This document shows, in pieces, positions 7,870-15,247 of a stretch of DNA of 64,000 bases. Source of the DNA: Puia sp963703355 (GTDB lineage: Bacteria > Bacteroidota > Bacteroidia > Chitinophagales > Chitinophagaceae); contig OY969813.1 of the NCBI GenBank assembly GCA_963703355.1, positions 992,001-1,056,000 of the forward strand. Reading direction: 5' to 3'. The notes beneath the pieces are model-generated. The model saw nothing but the letters and a program-made list of their open reading frames with translations. It was not told the origin of the DNA and ran no database searches. Numbering within the stretch: the stretch's first letter is position 1; the number at the start of each line of letters is the position of its first letter. The translations under genes were made by a program, and so were the position numbers.

Positions 7870-9222
7870 CTACATCTGGAATTGAGTTGGTCCGGATGTA
7901 AACATAGAAAGATTTACTCCTATCCCAAATCCCAACCAAAATCTCCTATTGTAGATCCAATGGTAGCTTTTCGACGTAAAATCAGCTCCTCCAAACAGAC
8001 CAAGATCTATTCCTTTCCATTCGATACTAAGTGCTCCCCCAAATGAAAATGCTAGTGCTGCAGAAGGAAGAGAATCTACACTTTTAGGATAAGCGACATT
8101 GGCATTGCTTAGATTGATAAGAGTCGGCCCCGCAAATACCGAAGTCATAACTGCAATCGTGTTTTTTGTTTTAGAAGGATCAAAATAAAACTTTGTCCCT
8201 CCCCACTTTCGACCGAGAAATAAAGCTATATTAATACTACCTGTAGATTCCGAAGGTGCTGCGATTATAGAATCTCCTTGTGTCTGTGGATTTTTATTGT
8301 AAATATTTACACCATGTGGCGGCCAGCGATATTTAAATGGAATAGTCATCGCTCCCACCAGCGTTAGAGAATAATGAAGTACCATATATGAGAGTGGGTC
8401 TTTTGCGAAAATTTTATTGTTTACCTGCAAATAAAAGTTCTGTGCTGAATCGCCTTTCGAAATGGGAATCGCATAATCGGGTTTCAATCTGTCTTTTGTT
8501 CCAATTTTTGTAAAAGTTATATTTCTCCAGTCGTTGGCAACATCTCTGGAAAGGAAGTTGTTGTCATATATGCCGATCTGGAGTTTTCCGCTATCTGCCT
8601 GAGTTATGGAAACACGCATTCTTCTACCCTTCCATAGATTTAGAAAATTCCATCGCGGGTTCGGAAAATATCTGGAAAGGGAATCGACAATTCTATTTTC
8701 ACGTTTAAAAAGACTGTCGGTATTTGTACAAATTGAAGCGATGCAAAGTGTGTCAGGTATCCCTTCTTGTTTAAATTCCTCAGGCTGCAATTGTGCTGCT
8801 AGTTTTGGGCTAGCAGGCCTCAAAGTGCAGGGATCGCGTAGTTGTATTTGTCTAATTTGGTCTTCAGCCTTGCCTGTGAGTGGTATTGGTAACGGGCTGC
8901 AATCAATCGTTCTTCGCTTTACAAATATTTCCGAGAGAATTTTGCTACCTGGGATTTTTGGATCCCGAGCAATTAATATCATCGTGTCTTTGTATGAATA
9001 ATAAAACAGATGATAATTTTTCGGGAGTCTATAAACATATCCATTCTGTTGTGAGCCCGTGTTGGCAGCCGGGCTCGACGCTCCCGAAGAAGAGGAAGGA
9101 GTTGATGCCGCTGCCGAACTACTTGGCGGGGTTGAACCACCTCCTTTTTTTTTGCTACCTTGAGCCAACACCGTGGAATAATTGATCAGCACTAGAAATG
9201 TGATCATAATTATTTTTAACAT
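7870..9222 (-). CDS. Secreted/outer-membrane protein with Ser-rich linker
   Basis: The 450-residue product has a Sec signal peptide (residues 1-20, cleaved after LAQ), a basic KKKGGG stretch, then a Ser/Ala/Pro-rich linker to about residue 60. The middle part contains mixed strands and CIASICTN, and the C-terminal third (from about 290) has alternating strands ending near ...MFTSGPTQFQM, which resemble an outer-membrane barrel. No family is recognised. It lies downstream of the three small genes at 9255-10262 on the same strand with a 32-base gap and could be their last operon member, in which case the unit would couple cytoplasmic small proteins to an envelope protein. Confidence 0.7.
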   Translation of the reverse strand: MLKIIMITFLVLINYSTVLAQGSKKKGGGSTPPSSSAAASTPSSSSGASSPAANTGSQQNGYVYRLPKNYHLFYYSYKDTMILIARDPKIPGSKILSEIFVKRRTIDCSPLPIPLTGKAEDQIRQIQLRDPCTLRPASPKLAAQLQPEEFKQEGIPDTLCIASICTNTDSLFKRENRIVDSLSRYFPNPRWNFLNLWKGRRMRVSITQADSGKLQIGIYDNNFLSRDVANDWRNITFTKIGTKDRLKPDYAIPISKGDSAQNFYLQVNNKIFAKDPLSYMVLHYSLTLVGAMTIPFKYRWPPHGVNIYNKNPQTQGDSIIAAPSESTGSINIALFLGRKWGGTKFYFDPSKTKNTIAVMTSVFAGPTLINLSNANVAYPKSVDSLPSAALAFSFGGALSIEWKGIDLGLFGGADFTSKSYHWIYNRRFWLGFGIGVNLSMFTSGPTQFQM

Positions 9223-9254
9223 TGAGGTAGTTTAAGATTCAAAAAGTTTCATTT

Positions 9255-9527
9255 CTACCATTTCGCTTTTAACCAGTCCCAGAGTTCGCTATGTGTAAAA
9301 GTTCGCGAGGGCAGATCGTGGTGAATGAGACGCTCGGTTTTTTGTCCGGCTGCAGTGCCTGACAGTCCCTTCTTTTCCAGGAATTTGTTGATCGTGTAGA
9401 GAACTTCATATCCCTCTTTGCGATTGAATTCAAAATGATCGAGACCATTTCGGAAATTTGGATTGTCTTCGGGTCCGGCGGTCCATCGATAATCGTTATA
9501 GATCATTTCTGATTTTGTGTAAGCCAA
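9255..9527 (-). CDS. Small protein of the three-gene unknown operon
   Basis: The frame encodes 90 residues from a TTG at 9527 or 83 from the ATG at 9506. It is rich in Trp, Asp and Lys and ends in HSELWDWLKAKW, with a central helix NKFLEKKGLSGTAAGQ. There is no signal peptide or membrane segment. It begins 10 bases after the cysteine-rich gene and lies 32 bases before the barrel-like gene. No family is recognised. The TTG start fits the short spacing, while the ATG would leave a 31-base gap; the choice is open. Confidence 0.6.
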   Translation of the reverse strand: MAYTKSEMIYNDYRWTAGPEDNPNFRNGLDHFEFNRKEGYEVLYTINKFLEKKGLSGTAAGQKTERLIHHDLPSRTFTHSELWDWLKAKW

Positions 9528-9537
9528 GGATCAGGGT

Positions 9538-9963
9538 TTAGTGGTTAACAGCATTTGAAAAATATTCGGTTGCTTCGGGTTCTGTTATTTGCGTGATTAC
9601 GTATTTGCACATGGTACATGCATTCGCGCCGGATTGATGATACCAGCGACAGAGACGGCGGATTGAACAGGGTCGCAGGCTGGACTCAGGATTCACTTTT
9701 TCTAAATGCCGCACCATTTCATCGGCAATTCCACAACTCTTTCCTGTCCATTGCTTACATCCATGCTCTACACATTTATTCGCAAAACGAAATCGCTGTT
9801 CCGGCGGCTCGTCTACCAGTTGCGCATTGTTTAGAAATTCTGCATCCACGGGTAAGGCAATTGGCAGGATGGCGATGGTGCCATCGTCCTGTCGCACGCC
9901 GATGAGTCGCGATCCTTCTTTGGCCTTTGCACTCGGACAGAAAAATTTGCTGTCGGATTTCAT
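9538..9963 (-). CDS. Cysteine-rich small protein
   Basis: About 141 residues from the ATG at 9963; a TTG at 9975 would overlap the previous stop by four bases and add four residues. It has eight cysteines: one near the N-terminus (KFFCPSAK), three in CVEHGCKQWTGKSC, and four in CSIRRLCRWYHQSGANACTMC. The last CxxC and the spacing suggest a bound metal or Fe-S cluster, with no signal peptide to favour disulfides, so the protein probably works in the cytoplasm. The N-terminal third carries a strand-rich segment (RQDDGTIAILPIALPV). No family is recognised. It sits between two other small genes in a tight operon. Confidence 0.65.
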   Translation of the reverse strand: MKSDSKFFCPSAKAKEGSRLIGVRQDDGTIAILPIALPVDAEFLNNAQLVDEPPEQRFRFANKCVEHGCKQWTGKSCGIADEMVRHLEKVNPESSLRPCSIRRLCRWYHQSGANACTMCKYVITQITEPEATEYFSNAVNH

Positions 9964-9971
9964 AGCTGTTT

Positions 9972-10229
9972 TCAAAGCGTGGCGAATCCGCCCTGACTCG
10001 CGAGGCCCAGTTGTTTCTGACGTTCTTCGTTGAATTCCCTTGCGATAATTCCAATGATGATATTTTCTTTTAATCTGGGATTCGCGTTTACAGGAATAAG
10101 CACGATTTGCCTCGCAGGATTTACTTTTGCCAGCTCCCCCGCAACGGCTTTCTGGATAGCAGCATTGATATTTTGTACCTGATCTTCGCTAAGTTTTATT
10201 TCACCGAGATCGACTGTAAATTTGCTCAT
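9972..10229 (-). CDS. Small protein, first gene of the unknown operon
   Basis: From the ATG at 10229 the product has 85 residues and starts MSKFTVDLGEIKLSEDQVQN; an upstream ATG at 10262 would add 11 polar residues. Residues 10-32 form an amphipathic helix (LSEDQVQNINAAIQKAVAGE), followed by a strand (RQIVLIPVNA) and a second helix, ending in a Gly-rich tail. The layout of a helical head and small variable tail recalls leader-type or scaffold small proteins of Bacteroidota, but no family is assigned. Its stop overlaps a possible TTG start of the cysteine-rich gene. The 18-bp palindrome at 10329-10346 lies about 100 bases upstream. Confidence 0.6.
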   Translation of the reverse strand: MSKFTVDLGEIKLSEDQVQNINAAIQKAVAGELAKVNPARQIVLIPVNANPRLKENIIIGIIAREFNEERQKQLGLASQGGFATL

Positions 10230-10300
10230 AAAATAAGGTTTAGGATTCGAAGTTGCTTTCATTTAATATCATTTGGTGCGCGACTTCCCCGCAAATTCTT

Positions 10301-10383
10301 ACGTAGTTCACCGGTATTTTTAGTACGACTAAGTAAAAACACTTAGTCCGAAAATATTTTACGTAGTTCACCGGAAATTTTAG
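10301..10383. repeat. Direct repeat ACGTAGTTCACCGG around the palindrome
   Basis: ACGTAGTTCACCGG(T)ATTTTTAG at 10301-10323 recurs as ACGTAGTTCACCGGAAATTTTAG at 10361-10383, exactly 60 bases apart, and the 18-bp palindrome lies between them. The region is upstream of the small-gene operon on the minus strand. Confidence 0.8.
10329..10346. promoter_or_regulatory. 18-bp palindrome, candidate operator
   Basis: CTAAGTAAAAACACTTAG has perfect 6-base arms (CTAAGT/ACTTAG). The identical sequence occurs at 27437-27454 in front of the Rhs operon, with a near-identical copy at 27470-27487. The regulator is unknown. Confidence 0.55.
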
Positions 10384-10442
10384 GTAGTTTTCTGATTCGG
10401 GATAGCTTTTAAAAATCCATTTTAGCGGGAAATTTACAAACG

Positions 10443-10815
10443 ATGCCCACGAAGATTCCACCAGCAAGTAGTCATTACATTACACTAGCTCAGTTCCTGG
10501 CGATGCGACAGGCTTTACAGCGCTAATTCAGGAACCATTCTCGCCCCGCAATTTCAGGGTCAGAATATTTTATGTACATCAGAACTTTTTAATGTAGATG
10601 CCATCAATGCGGTGACCGCCGTGCCCGGCTGCGCAGGGGTGCGTATTTATTATGGTATGGATGCTGCCCTGCAGGTACACGCCATGCTGGTTGCCACCGA
10701 CATCATCGGTGTAGACATTTTACCGGCAAGTGCCAACAGCAAAGCCATACCTGCCAGCGGTGGTGATCCGCCGATCGTGGAAGAAGGACAACGTTGTCCG
10801 CCCGAATGCCCTTAG
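10443..10815 (+). pseudogene. Frameshifted small conserved protein (IYYGMD ... EEGQRCPP type)
   Basis: Two frames carry one protein. Frame 1 starts at ATG 10443 and encodes MPTKIPPASSHY then ITLAQFLAMRQALQR and stops at 10524; frame 2 continues NSGTILAPQFQGQNILCTSE, GCAGVRIYYGMD and ends EEGQRCPPECP at 10815. Removing one base near 10521 (CAGCGCT to CAGGCT) joins them into about 123 residues. I recognise this pattern as a recurrent Chitinophaga-type small protein that precedes a membrane protein and a two-component pair, as here; that recollection is unverified. Either a true frameshift mutation or a sequencing error would explain it. Function is unknown. Confidence 0.65.
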
Positions 10816-10830
10816 TATGCTAGTTATGGT

Positions 10831-11484
10831 ATGACTCATTATTTCACAACCGTTGTTTTTAGTTTCAGCATTTTGCTCGCAGCAGTAGTCGGTTGTCTGC
10901 GTTATCACAGGATTACGCCAGGCGACCGGCTTTTTATTTATATTGTCTGGGTAGCATTGATCAACGAAATACTGAGCCTGGTCTTCACCGCCGTTTTTCG
11001 TTCAACGGCTATAAATAATAATGTCTACGTGCTTGTGGAGGCGCTGCTCTACTGCCTGATGTACTATCACTGGAATCTTGGATTTCAAAGCCGGAAGAAA
11101 TTGATCTGGCTGTTAGTGGCAACTGTTGTTTTCTGGATCTGGGACAATCTGATCCGTCACCGGCCTACAGAAATCAATTCTTTATTCCGCATTTTTTCAT
11201 CCTTTATCCTTGTTTTTTTAGCGATTGACCAGATAAATCAACTGATCGTGACCGAAAGAAAGCGTTTAATGACCAACGCACGTTTTTTGATATCTGTGGG
11301 CGTGGTTATATTCTTTACCTATCGCGCTATCTACGAGGCATTCTATCTGAAAATTTTATTTTCCATTCCTTTTTATCACGGAGTCAATAAAATCATGGAG
11401 TATGTAAATCTTTTTGTTAACTTAATATTCGCACTGGCTGCTTTATGGATACCCACGAGACGAAAATTTATATTGCCTTCCTGA
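10831..11484 (+). CDS. Multi-spanning membrane protein next to histidine kinase
   Basis: The 217-residue product has about six to seven hydrophobic helices (near residues 5-22, 36-55, 64-80, 90-108, 118-135, 150-168 and 185-205), with little outside the membrane. It starts 15 bases after the frameshifted small gene and overlaps the histidine kinase gene by 40 bases, so it is in the same operon. Such proteins may sense a signal in the membrane and pass it to the kinase, which itself has only one membrane helix; this is inferred from position. No named family is assigned. Confidence 0.75.
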   Translation: MTHYFTTVVFSFSILLAAVVGCLRYHRITPGDRLFIYIVWVALINEILSLVFTAVFRSTAINNNVYVLVEALLYCLMYYHWNLGFQSRKKLIWLLVATVVFWIWDNLIRHRPTEINSLFRIFSSFILVFLAIDQINQLIVTERKRLMTNARFLISVGVVIFFTYRAIYEAFYLKILFSIPFYHGVNKIMEYVNLFVNLIFALAALWIPTRRKFILPS

Positions 11485-12203
11485 TTGCAGCGGCAATTCT
11501 GGGTGTTTTCCTGATTTTTTTCATCATCACGGTGATCAGCAACCAACGTCGAAACCAGGCACTTCATAAAGAAAAAGTTAATGCAGAAATCAATACCCTG
11601 GAAAAAGAACGTGCGCGCATTGCATCTGACTTACATGACGATCTGGGTCCCATGCTTTCTGCTGTTAAACTTCTTATCAATGACGTTGAAGTAACGTCAG
11701 CTGAAGATCGGGATACACTCAATAAAGCAAGTGACTATATCGATGGTGTATTATTGCAATTGCGTACCATCGCCAATGATCTGATGCCGCAGGCGCTGAC
11801 GCGAAAGGGATTGGTAGTAGCCGTTAACGAATATGTTCACGAGTTGAATGAAAAGCGTTCCATGCAAATACAATTTCATTCATCACTGGATCTTCCCGTA
11901 CCGCCGGCTCAGGGTATACATCTGTATCGTATCACTCACGAAGTGATTCATAACGCACACAAACACGCAAAAGCTTCCCACATGAGGATCAGTCTGGAGC
12001 AGAAAAATAATCAGCTTATTCTTAGCATCCATGACAACGGATGTGGTTTCGATACGCAAAATGTAACAACGATTGGAAAAGGACTTGGGTTAAAAAATAT
12101 CACCAGTCGCGTGGAAACGCTGAAAGGAAATATTTATCTGCAGTCGGCCCCTGACAAAGGAACAACGTATACGATTGAAATTCCCGACACCCAAACCGCA
12201 TGA
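11445..12203 (+). CDS. NarL/DegS-type sensor histidine kinase
   Basis: The 252-residue product has one N-terminal membrane helix (about residues 7-29), a short coiled segment, then a HisKA_3 dimerisation domain with the phospho-acceptor in IASDLHDDLGPMLSAVK (His at about residue 63) and an HATPase_c domain with HEVIHNAHKHAKA (N box), IHDNGCGFD (G1) and GKGLGLKNI (G2). All ATP-binding motifs appear intact, so it should autophosphorylate. There is no separate sensory domain; the membrane protein encoded just upstream may supply it. Its stop overlaps the ATG of the response regulator gene (ATGA). Because that regulator is cut off, the kinase has lost its cognate partner in this locus. Confidence 0.9.
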   Translation: MDTHETKIYIAFLIAAAILGVFLIFFIITVISNQRRNQALHKEKVNAEINTLEKERARIASDLHDDLGPMLSAVKLLINDVEVTSAEDRDTLNKASDYIDGVLLQLRTIANDLMPQALTRKGLVVAVNEYVHELNEKRSMQIQFHSSLDLPVPPAQGIHLYRITHEVIHNAHKHAKASHMRISLEQKNNQLILSIHDNGCGFDTQNVTTIGKGLGLKNITSRVETLKGNIYLQSAPDKGTTYTIEIPDTQTA

Positions 12204-12499
12204 CACAACAGCCCTTAATAAAAGTTCTGTTAGCCGATGATCACGAAATCTATCTGGACGGCCTGCAGGCCATGCTGCAAAAACAGCCTGACGTGGAAGT
12301 GGTCATTAGAGCAAATTCTCTAATCTTGCATGGCAGAAATCTGGAGGAGCTTACATTAACATTTAAAATATTTTTTTATAAAGCCATGGTCATTTGGCAA
12401 CTTCAAAACTTTAAATTTGATAATAAAATAGATGAGGAAATAGAGGAAGCAAGCAAAGCTTACAGGTTTAAAGAGAATCTCATGGACCCAATTAATTAA
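12200..12499 (+). pseudogene. Response regulator truncated after about 35 residues
   Basis: The first 35 residues (MTQQPLIKVLLADDHEIYLD, then GLQAMLQKQPDVEVV) are the start of a NarL-type receiver domain with the acidic pair DD at 13-14. The phospho-accepting Asp, the rest of the receiver and the LuxR-type DNA-binding domain are missing. From 12305 the frame runs into about 64 residues of unrelated, Lys/Phe-rich sequence ending at 12499. The break coincides with the palindrome ATTAGAG/CTCTAAT (12305-12324) and with a drop to AT-rich sequence that continues through the immunity-like gene. The remainder of the gene is not found elsewhere in the window. The regulator must be inactive. Confidence 0.85.
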
Positions 12500-12501
12500 T
12501 T

Positions 12502-12753
12502 TTATAACTCTTTTTTAAAAAATAATTTGTAGATATGATATCCTATATTTAAAAAGACCCAATTAGGAATACTTAAACTTAACGCGATTATTGGCAATAA
12601 CATAATCGAAAAAATAAATCCCAAAACTCCAGTATAATTATGATCGTTGAAGGATATAGGTACTGCCCCTGTCAATGAAAGAATTGATGTCAAAACTATT
12701 AATGGAATTGAAGCAAAAAAGTAACAGATAAAAAGTTTTTTAAAGCTGGTCAT
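12502..12753 (-). CDS. Small membrane protein, candidate immunity protein
   Basis: About 83 residues from the ATG at 12753; a GTG at 12825 would add 24 residues of doubtful sequence. Three hydrophobic segments are seen (FICYFFASIPLIVLTSI, a Gly/Ile-rich segment, and one ending NIGYHIYKLFFKK). It lies just downstream of the orphan Rhs tip on the same strand, the standard place for the immunity gene of a polymorphic toxin. A membrane location would fit a toxin that attacks or enters the membrane, but neither toxin activity nor the pairing is proved. The AT-rich base use differs from the flanking kinase operon. Confidence 0.5.
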   Translation of the reverse strand: MTSFKKLFICYFFASIPLIVLTSILSLTGAVPISFNDHNYTGVLGFIFSIMLLPIIALSLSIPNWVFLNIGYHIYKLFFKKEL

Positions 12754-12829
12754 GATATAATTTTTTGCAGAATACTTCTGGAGCCTTACTAATCTAAAGG
12801 TAAAAATAAAATATCCAAATATCACTAGT

Positions 12830-12892
12830 TTATTGTGTTGTCGGGGTTGTATTAGGCGATATATATTCTGAAAACTTCTCTTTGGTATATTT
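12830..12892 (-). pseudogene. Possible 3' fragment of the orphan Rhs tip
   Basis: On the minus strand immediately left of the insertion sequence the codons read KYTKEKFSEYISPNTTPTTQ and then stop at 12832-12830. If the insertion sequence is removed between the Glu codon 14090-14088 and the Lys codon 12892-12890, the orphan tip continues in frame into this tail. Because the exact IS ends and a target duplication are unresolved, other joins shift the frame, and this assignment is tentative. Confidence 0.35.
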
Positions 12893-12956
12893 GAAGCCTT
12901 CCCGAAAAATCGGACAGTTAAGTTTTATACAATTTTGTAAATTAAACTGTTCAATT

Positions 12957-13223
12957 ATGAAAAGAAAAAACTTCACCGAAAGCAAAATCCTTTCGATCAT
13001 CAGGCAGTATGAAGGCGGTCGTGCTATAGACGATCTCTGCCGGGAGAACGGTATCTCAAAGGCAACAGTGTATAACTGGAGAAAAAAGTATACGGGTATG
13101 GATGGCGGACAAGTCAGACAACTCAAAGAGTTGCAGGACGAGAACAGGCGTCTGAAACACATGTATGCCGAGCTGAGTCTGGATTATAAACTGGCTAAAG
13201 AGATCATCGAAAAAAAGTTATAA
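12957..13223 (+). CDS. IS3-family transposase OrfA
   Basis: The 88-residue product from the ATG at 12957 holds a helix-turn-helix (IRQYEGGRAIDDLCRENGIS, then KATVYNWRKKY) and a C-terminal leucine-zipper-like helix, as in OrfA of IS3 elements. It recognises the element's ends in this family. The heptamer A AAA AAG at 13211-13217 sits just before the stop, in the zero frame positions expected for programmed -1 frameshifting into OrfB. A longer frame from 12882 starts outside the element and is rejected. Confidence 0.9.
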   Translation: MKRKNFTESKILSIIRQYEGGRAIDDLCRENGISKATVYNWRKKYTGMDGGQVRQLKELQDENRRLKHMYAELSLDYKLAKEIIEKKL

Positions 13224-14073
13224 AGCCCTGTCAGAAGAAGGAACTGGTTGCATGGAGCATAAAAAAAGAGGAACCAGCGTCCATTGACAGGGCTTGCAGA
13301 GTAACTGGCTTGACCAGGTCGCTTTGGTATTACCAGACTCGTCGCGATGACACGGAAGTAATCGATAAGCTACAGCAGTTGTCAGAGAAGGTATCCACTG
13401 GGGTCGTAACCGGGTGTTGAGAGTTTATCGACTAATGAAATTATCGTTCAGACGGAAGGGTAAGAAGAGAATACCAGCGAGGATCAAAGTACCCTTAACG
13501 CCGATGGAAGGACTGAATACAGGATGGAGCATGGACTTCATGAGCGATGCACTGGTGAATGGAAGAAGGATCCGGGTCTTAAATATCATTGATGAGTATA
13601 GTCGTGAAGCATTAGCTGTTCATGCAGATTATTCAATGCCCAGCAGCTCAGTAATAAATCAAATGAGAATACTTGAAGAACAACGAGGCCTTCCTTGCAG
13701 AATAAGAGTTGACAACGGACCGGAATTTACCAGCTTTGAATTTACTGAGTGGTGCAAATCAAAAAATATTGAAATCACTTTTATACAACCAGGAAGACCA
13801 ATGCAGAATGCCTACATCGAACGTTTTAATAAAACATACCGTGGAGATATCCTGGATGCATACCTCTTTGAAAATCTGGAACAGGTTCGTATCCTAACGG
13901 ACGAATGGATGTTCAGTTACAATAACGAAATACCCCATGGTTCATTAAATGATCTAACGCCCAGTGAATATGCCAGGGCTGTTAACAGTGGAAAACCCTT
14001 TGGGTTTACCACAATTAACAGCCATAATAGTAGTAATAATAATTTTGAAAAATCTAATTTAGCACTGTCCTAA
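13218..14073 (+). pseudogene. IS3-family transposase OrfB, disrupted
   Basis: After the -1 shift the frame reads IKPCQKKELVAWSIKKEEPA and onward to LQQLSEKVSTGVVTGC, then stops at 13418-13420. The next frame picks up EGIHWGRNRVLRVYRLMKLS from about 13388 and continues to 14073 with the DDE core: GWSMDFMSDA, RVDNGPEFTSF and NAYIERFN supply the acidic residues. The HTH_21 linker usually present between LSEK and the EG(I/Y)xW motif appears to be missing, so an out-of-frame deletion is inferred. The element should be immobile unless helped in trans. Confidence 0.8.
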
Positions 14074-14088
14074 AATCGGGAAGGCTTC

Positions 14089-14678
14089 TCGGCCATGATA
14101 AAACTTTTTCCGTTTTCACTGACAGAATTTGGTTGTTCAACACTTGTACTTGCCTCATCGACCCACGCCGCCTGTATCATCTGTTGAATGCCTTCAGTAT
14201 TTGCAATTCCAGCCCACATCTCATCCGTTCCTTCTTCTGCATCTACTTTTTTTCTTTTTCGATTTTGAGACTTGTCCAAGTCGTCCCCGTGGTCAACATA
14301 CCCCGTAGCCGCAGTAGTGGACATCCCATCAGGATCAATAAATCGAATTGGGTTATCGACAGCATAATTATAAGGCGACCACTTCCTATATTTTTCAGAC
14401 AATGAATCTAATTTTCCCCATCTACCTATCTGCGGATCATACATCCTTGCTCCGTAATCATATTCTTCAAGACCCGTTCCATCGCTGAATTCTTTGTTCT
14501 GAAGTTCCTTCCCATTGTATCTGTATTTATTTTCAGCATAAAAAGGCTTCAGTGCTTTGGAGCTGATCGCTGCCATCGTAAGCCCAAAAGGATAATAATG
14601 ATTTTCTTCCAGAAGTGGTCCTGCATATTGTTTCACTACAAGATTATCCTCTCGTAAAATTCTAAAAATATTGTACAA
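14089..14678 (-). pseudogene. Orphan Rhs C-terminal tip (displaced toxin cassette)
   Basis: About 197 residues read from a TTG-only frame opening, with no ATG and no upstream ribosome site. The first 125 repeat the Rhs core of the large gene (YPFGLTM, NKYRYNGKELQNKEFSDGTG, YGARMYDPQIGRW, SPYNYAVDNP, IDPDGM). After DDLDKSQNRKRKK the tip differs from that of the full-length Rhs protein: Lys/Arg-rich, then a helical EEGTDEMWAGIANTEG segment. This is the structure of a silent cassette that can replace the active tip by recombination in the shared core. Its far end is cut by the insertion sequence. Toxin activity is unknown. Confidence 0.75.
14274..14649. repeat. Rhs core repeat, orphan copy (partner 16616-16991)
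   Basis: This 376-base stretch aligns end to end without gaps with 16616-16991, in the same orientation, with scattered mostly third-position differences. It encodes the Rhs core from DNLVVKQYAG to about GDDLD. Confidence 0.85.
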
Positions 14679-14692
14679 GCCTAGTAATACTC

Positions 14693-15121
14693 TTATTTCA
14701 AATCTTCAAACTCCTTTTTGAATGTTAAACTATCCGGAATACCCAATTCATGGCGTTTTATTTGAAATTGTTCAAATGTAATTGGTCCAATTAGACCATT
14801 CATACTTCTATAATTAAATTCCGCTTTGATTGGTAAAATATAGTAATTAGTAATTTTCTTATCAGGATTATTAGGAGTTATTCTGGGATGTTGTTTTATA
14901 ATAAAATAATTACTATTATACCCAATTGCAAATACTGTTGCTGGAACAATTGTACCATAATCACTTCCGTCTTTCGCAGCATGGTAGCTTAACGACATAT
15001 CATCTTCGTCATCGGTCGCCGTTAAATAATAATTTGAAAACAGATGTTCATTGTAAACTAGACCTCCACAACTTTGAATTAATTCAAAAGTTATAATCAG
15101 CAACAACATTCGAACTTTCAT
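14693..15121 (-). CDS. Lipoprotein resembling DUF3997, candidate immunity protein
   Basis: The 142-residue product has a lipoprotein signal (MKVRMLLLIITFELIQSC, Cys 18). The mature part YYLTATDDEDDMSLSYHA and GTIVPATVFAIGYNSNYFII resembles the DUF3997 pattern; the C-terminus carries a polar helix (FEQFQIKRHELGIP). It lies between the YwqK-like gene and the orphan tip on the same strand, so it may be an immunity protein for the main Rhs toxin, for a lost cassette or for the orphan tip. The assignment to DUF3997 is by eye and moderate. Periplasmic/outer-membrane anchoring fits protection against a toxin arriving from outside. Confidence 0.6.
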   Translation of the reverse strand: MKVRMLLLIITFELIQSCGGLVYNEHLFSNYYLTATDDEDDMSLSYHAAKDGSDYGTIVPATVFAIGYNSNYFIIKQHPRITPNNPDKKITNYYILPIKAEFNYRSMNGLIGPITFEQFQIKRHELGIPDSLTFKKEFEDLK

Positions 15122-15247
15122 AATTATTTTCGTAATGGTTCAGTAAAAATATAGGTTTGCCAAAAATCCCACAAAGGACCTGATTGCAATTCGGTGAATT
15201 TATATAATTCACATCGTTTCTATTTTTAGCGGGAAGGTCAAATCTTA

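Larger units (their letters stand above)
12893..14088. mobile_element. IS3-family insertion sequence, 1.2 kb
   Basis: The ends are inverted repeats: GAAGCCTTCCCGA at 12893-12905 against its complement at 14076-14088, followed inward by a less exact stretch and GGACAGT on both sides. It carries the two-frame orfA/orfB transposase arrangement with an A-rich slippery site. No target-site duplication was recognised: the 3-4 bases outside the ends differ, so the outer limits could be a few bases different or one flank may have been deleted after insertion. Confidence 0.85.

Noticed and set aside
10240..10467. 75-residue minus frame
   Set aside because: It is built from the repeated ACGTAGTTCACCGG blocks and the palindrome, and overlaps the frameshifted plus gene.
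12830..13162. 110-residue minus frame across the IS left end
   Set aside because: Most of it is antisense to OrfA; only the part outside the IS may be a gene fragment.
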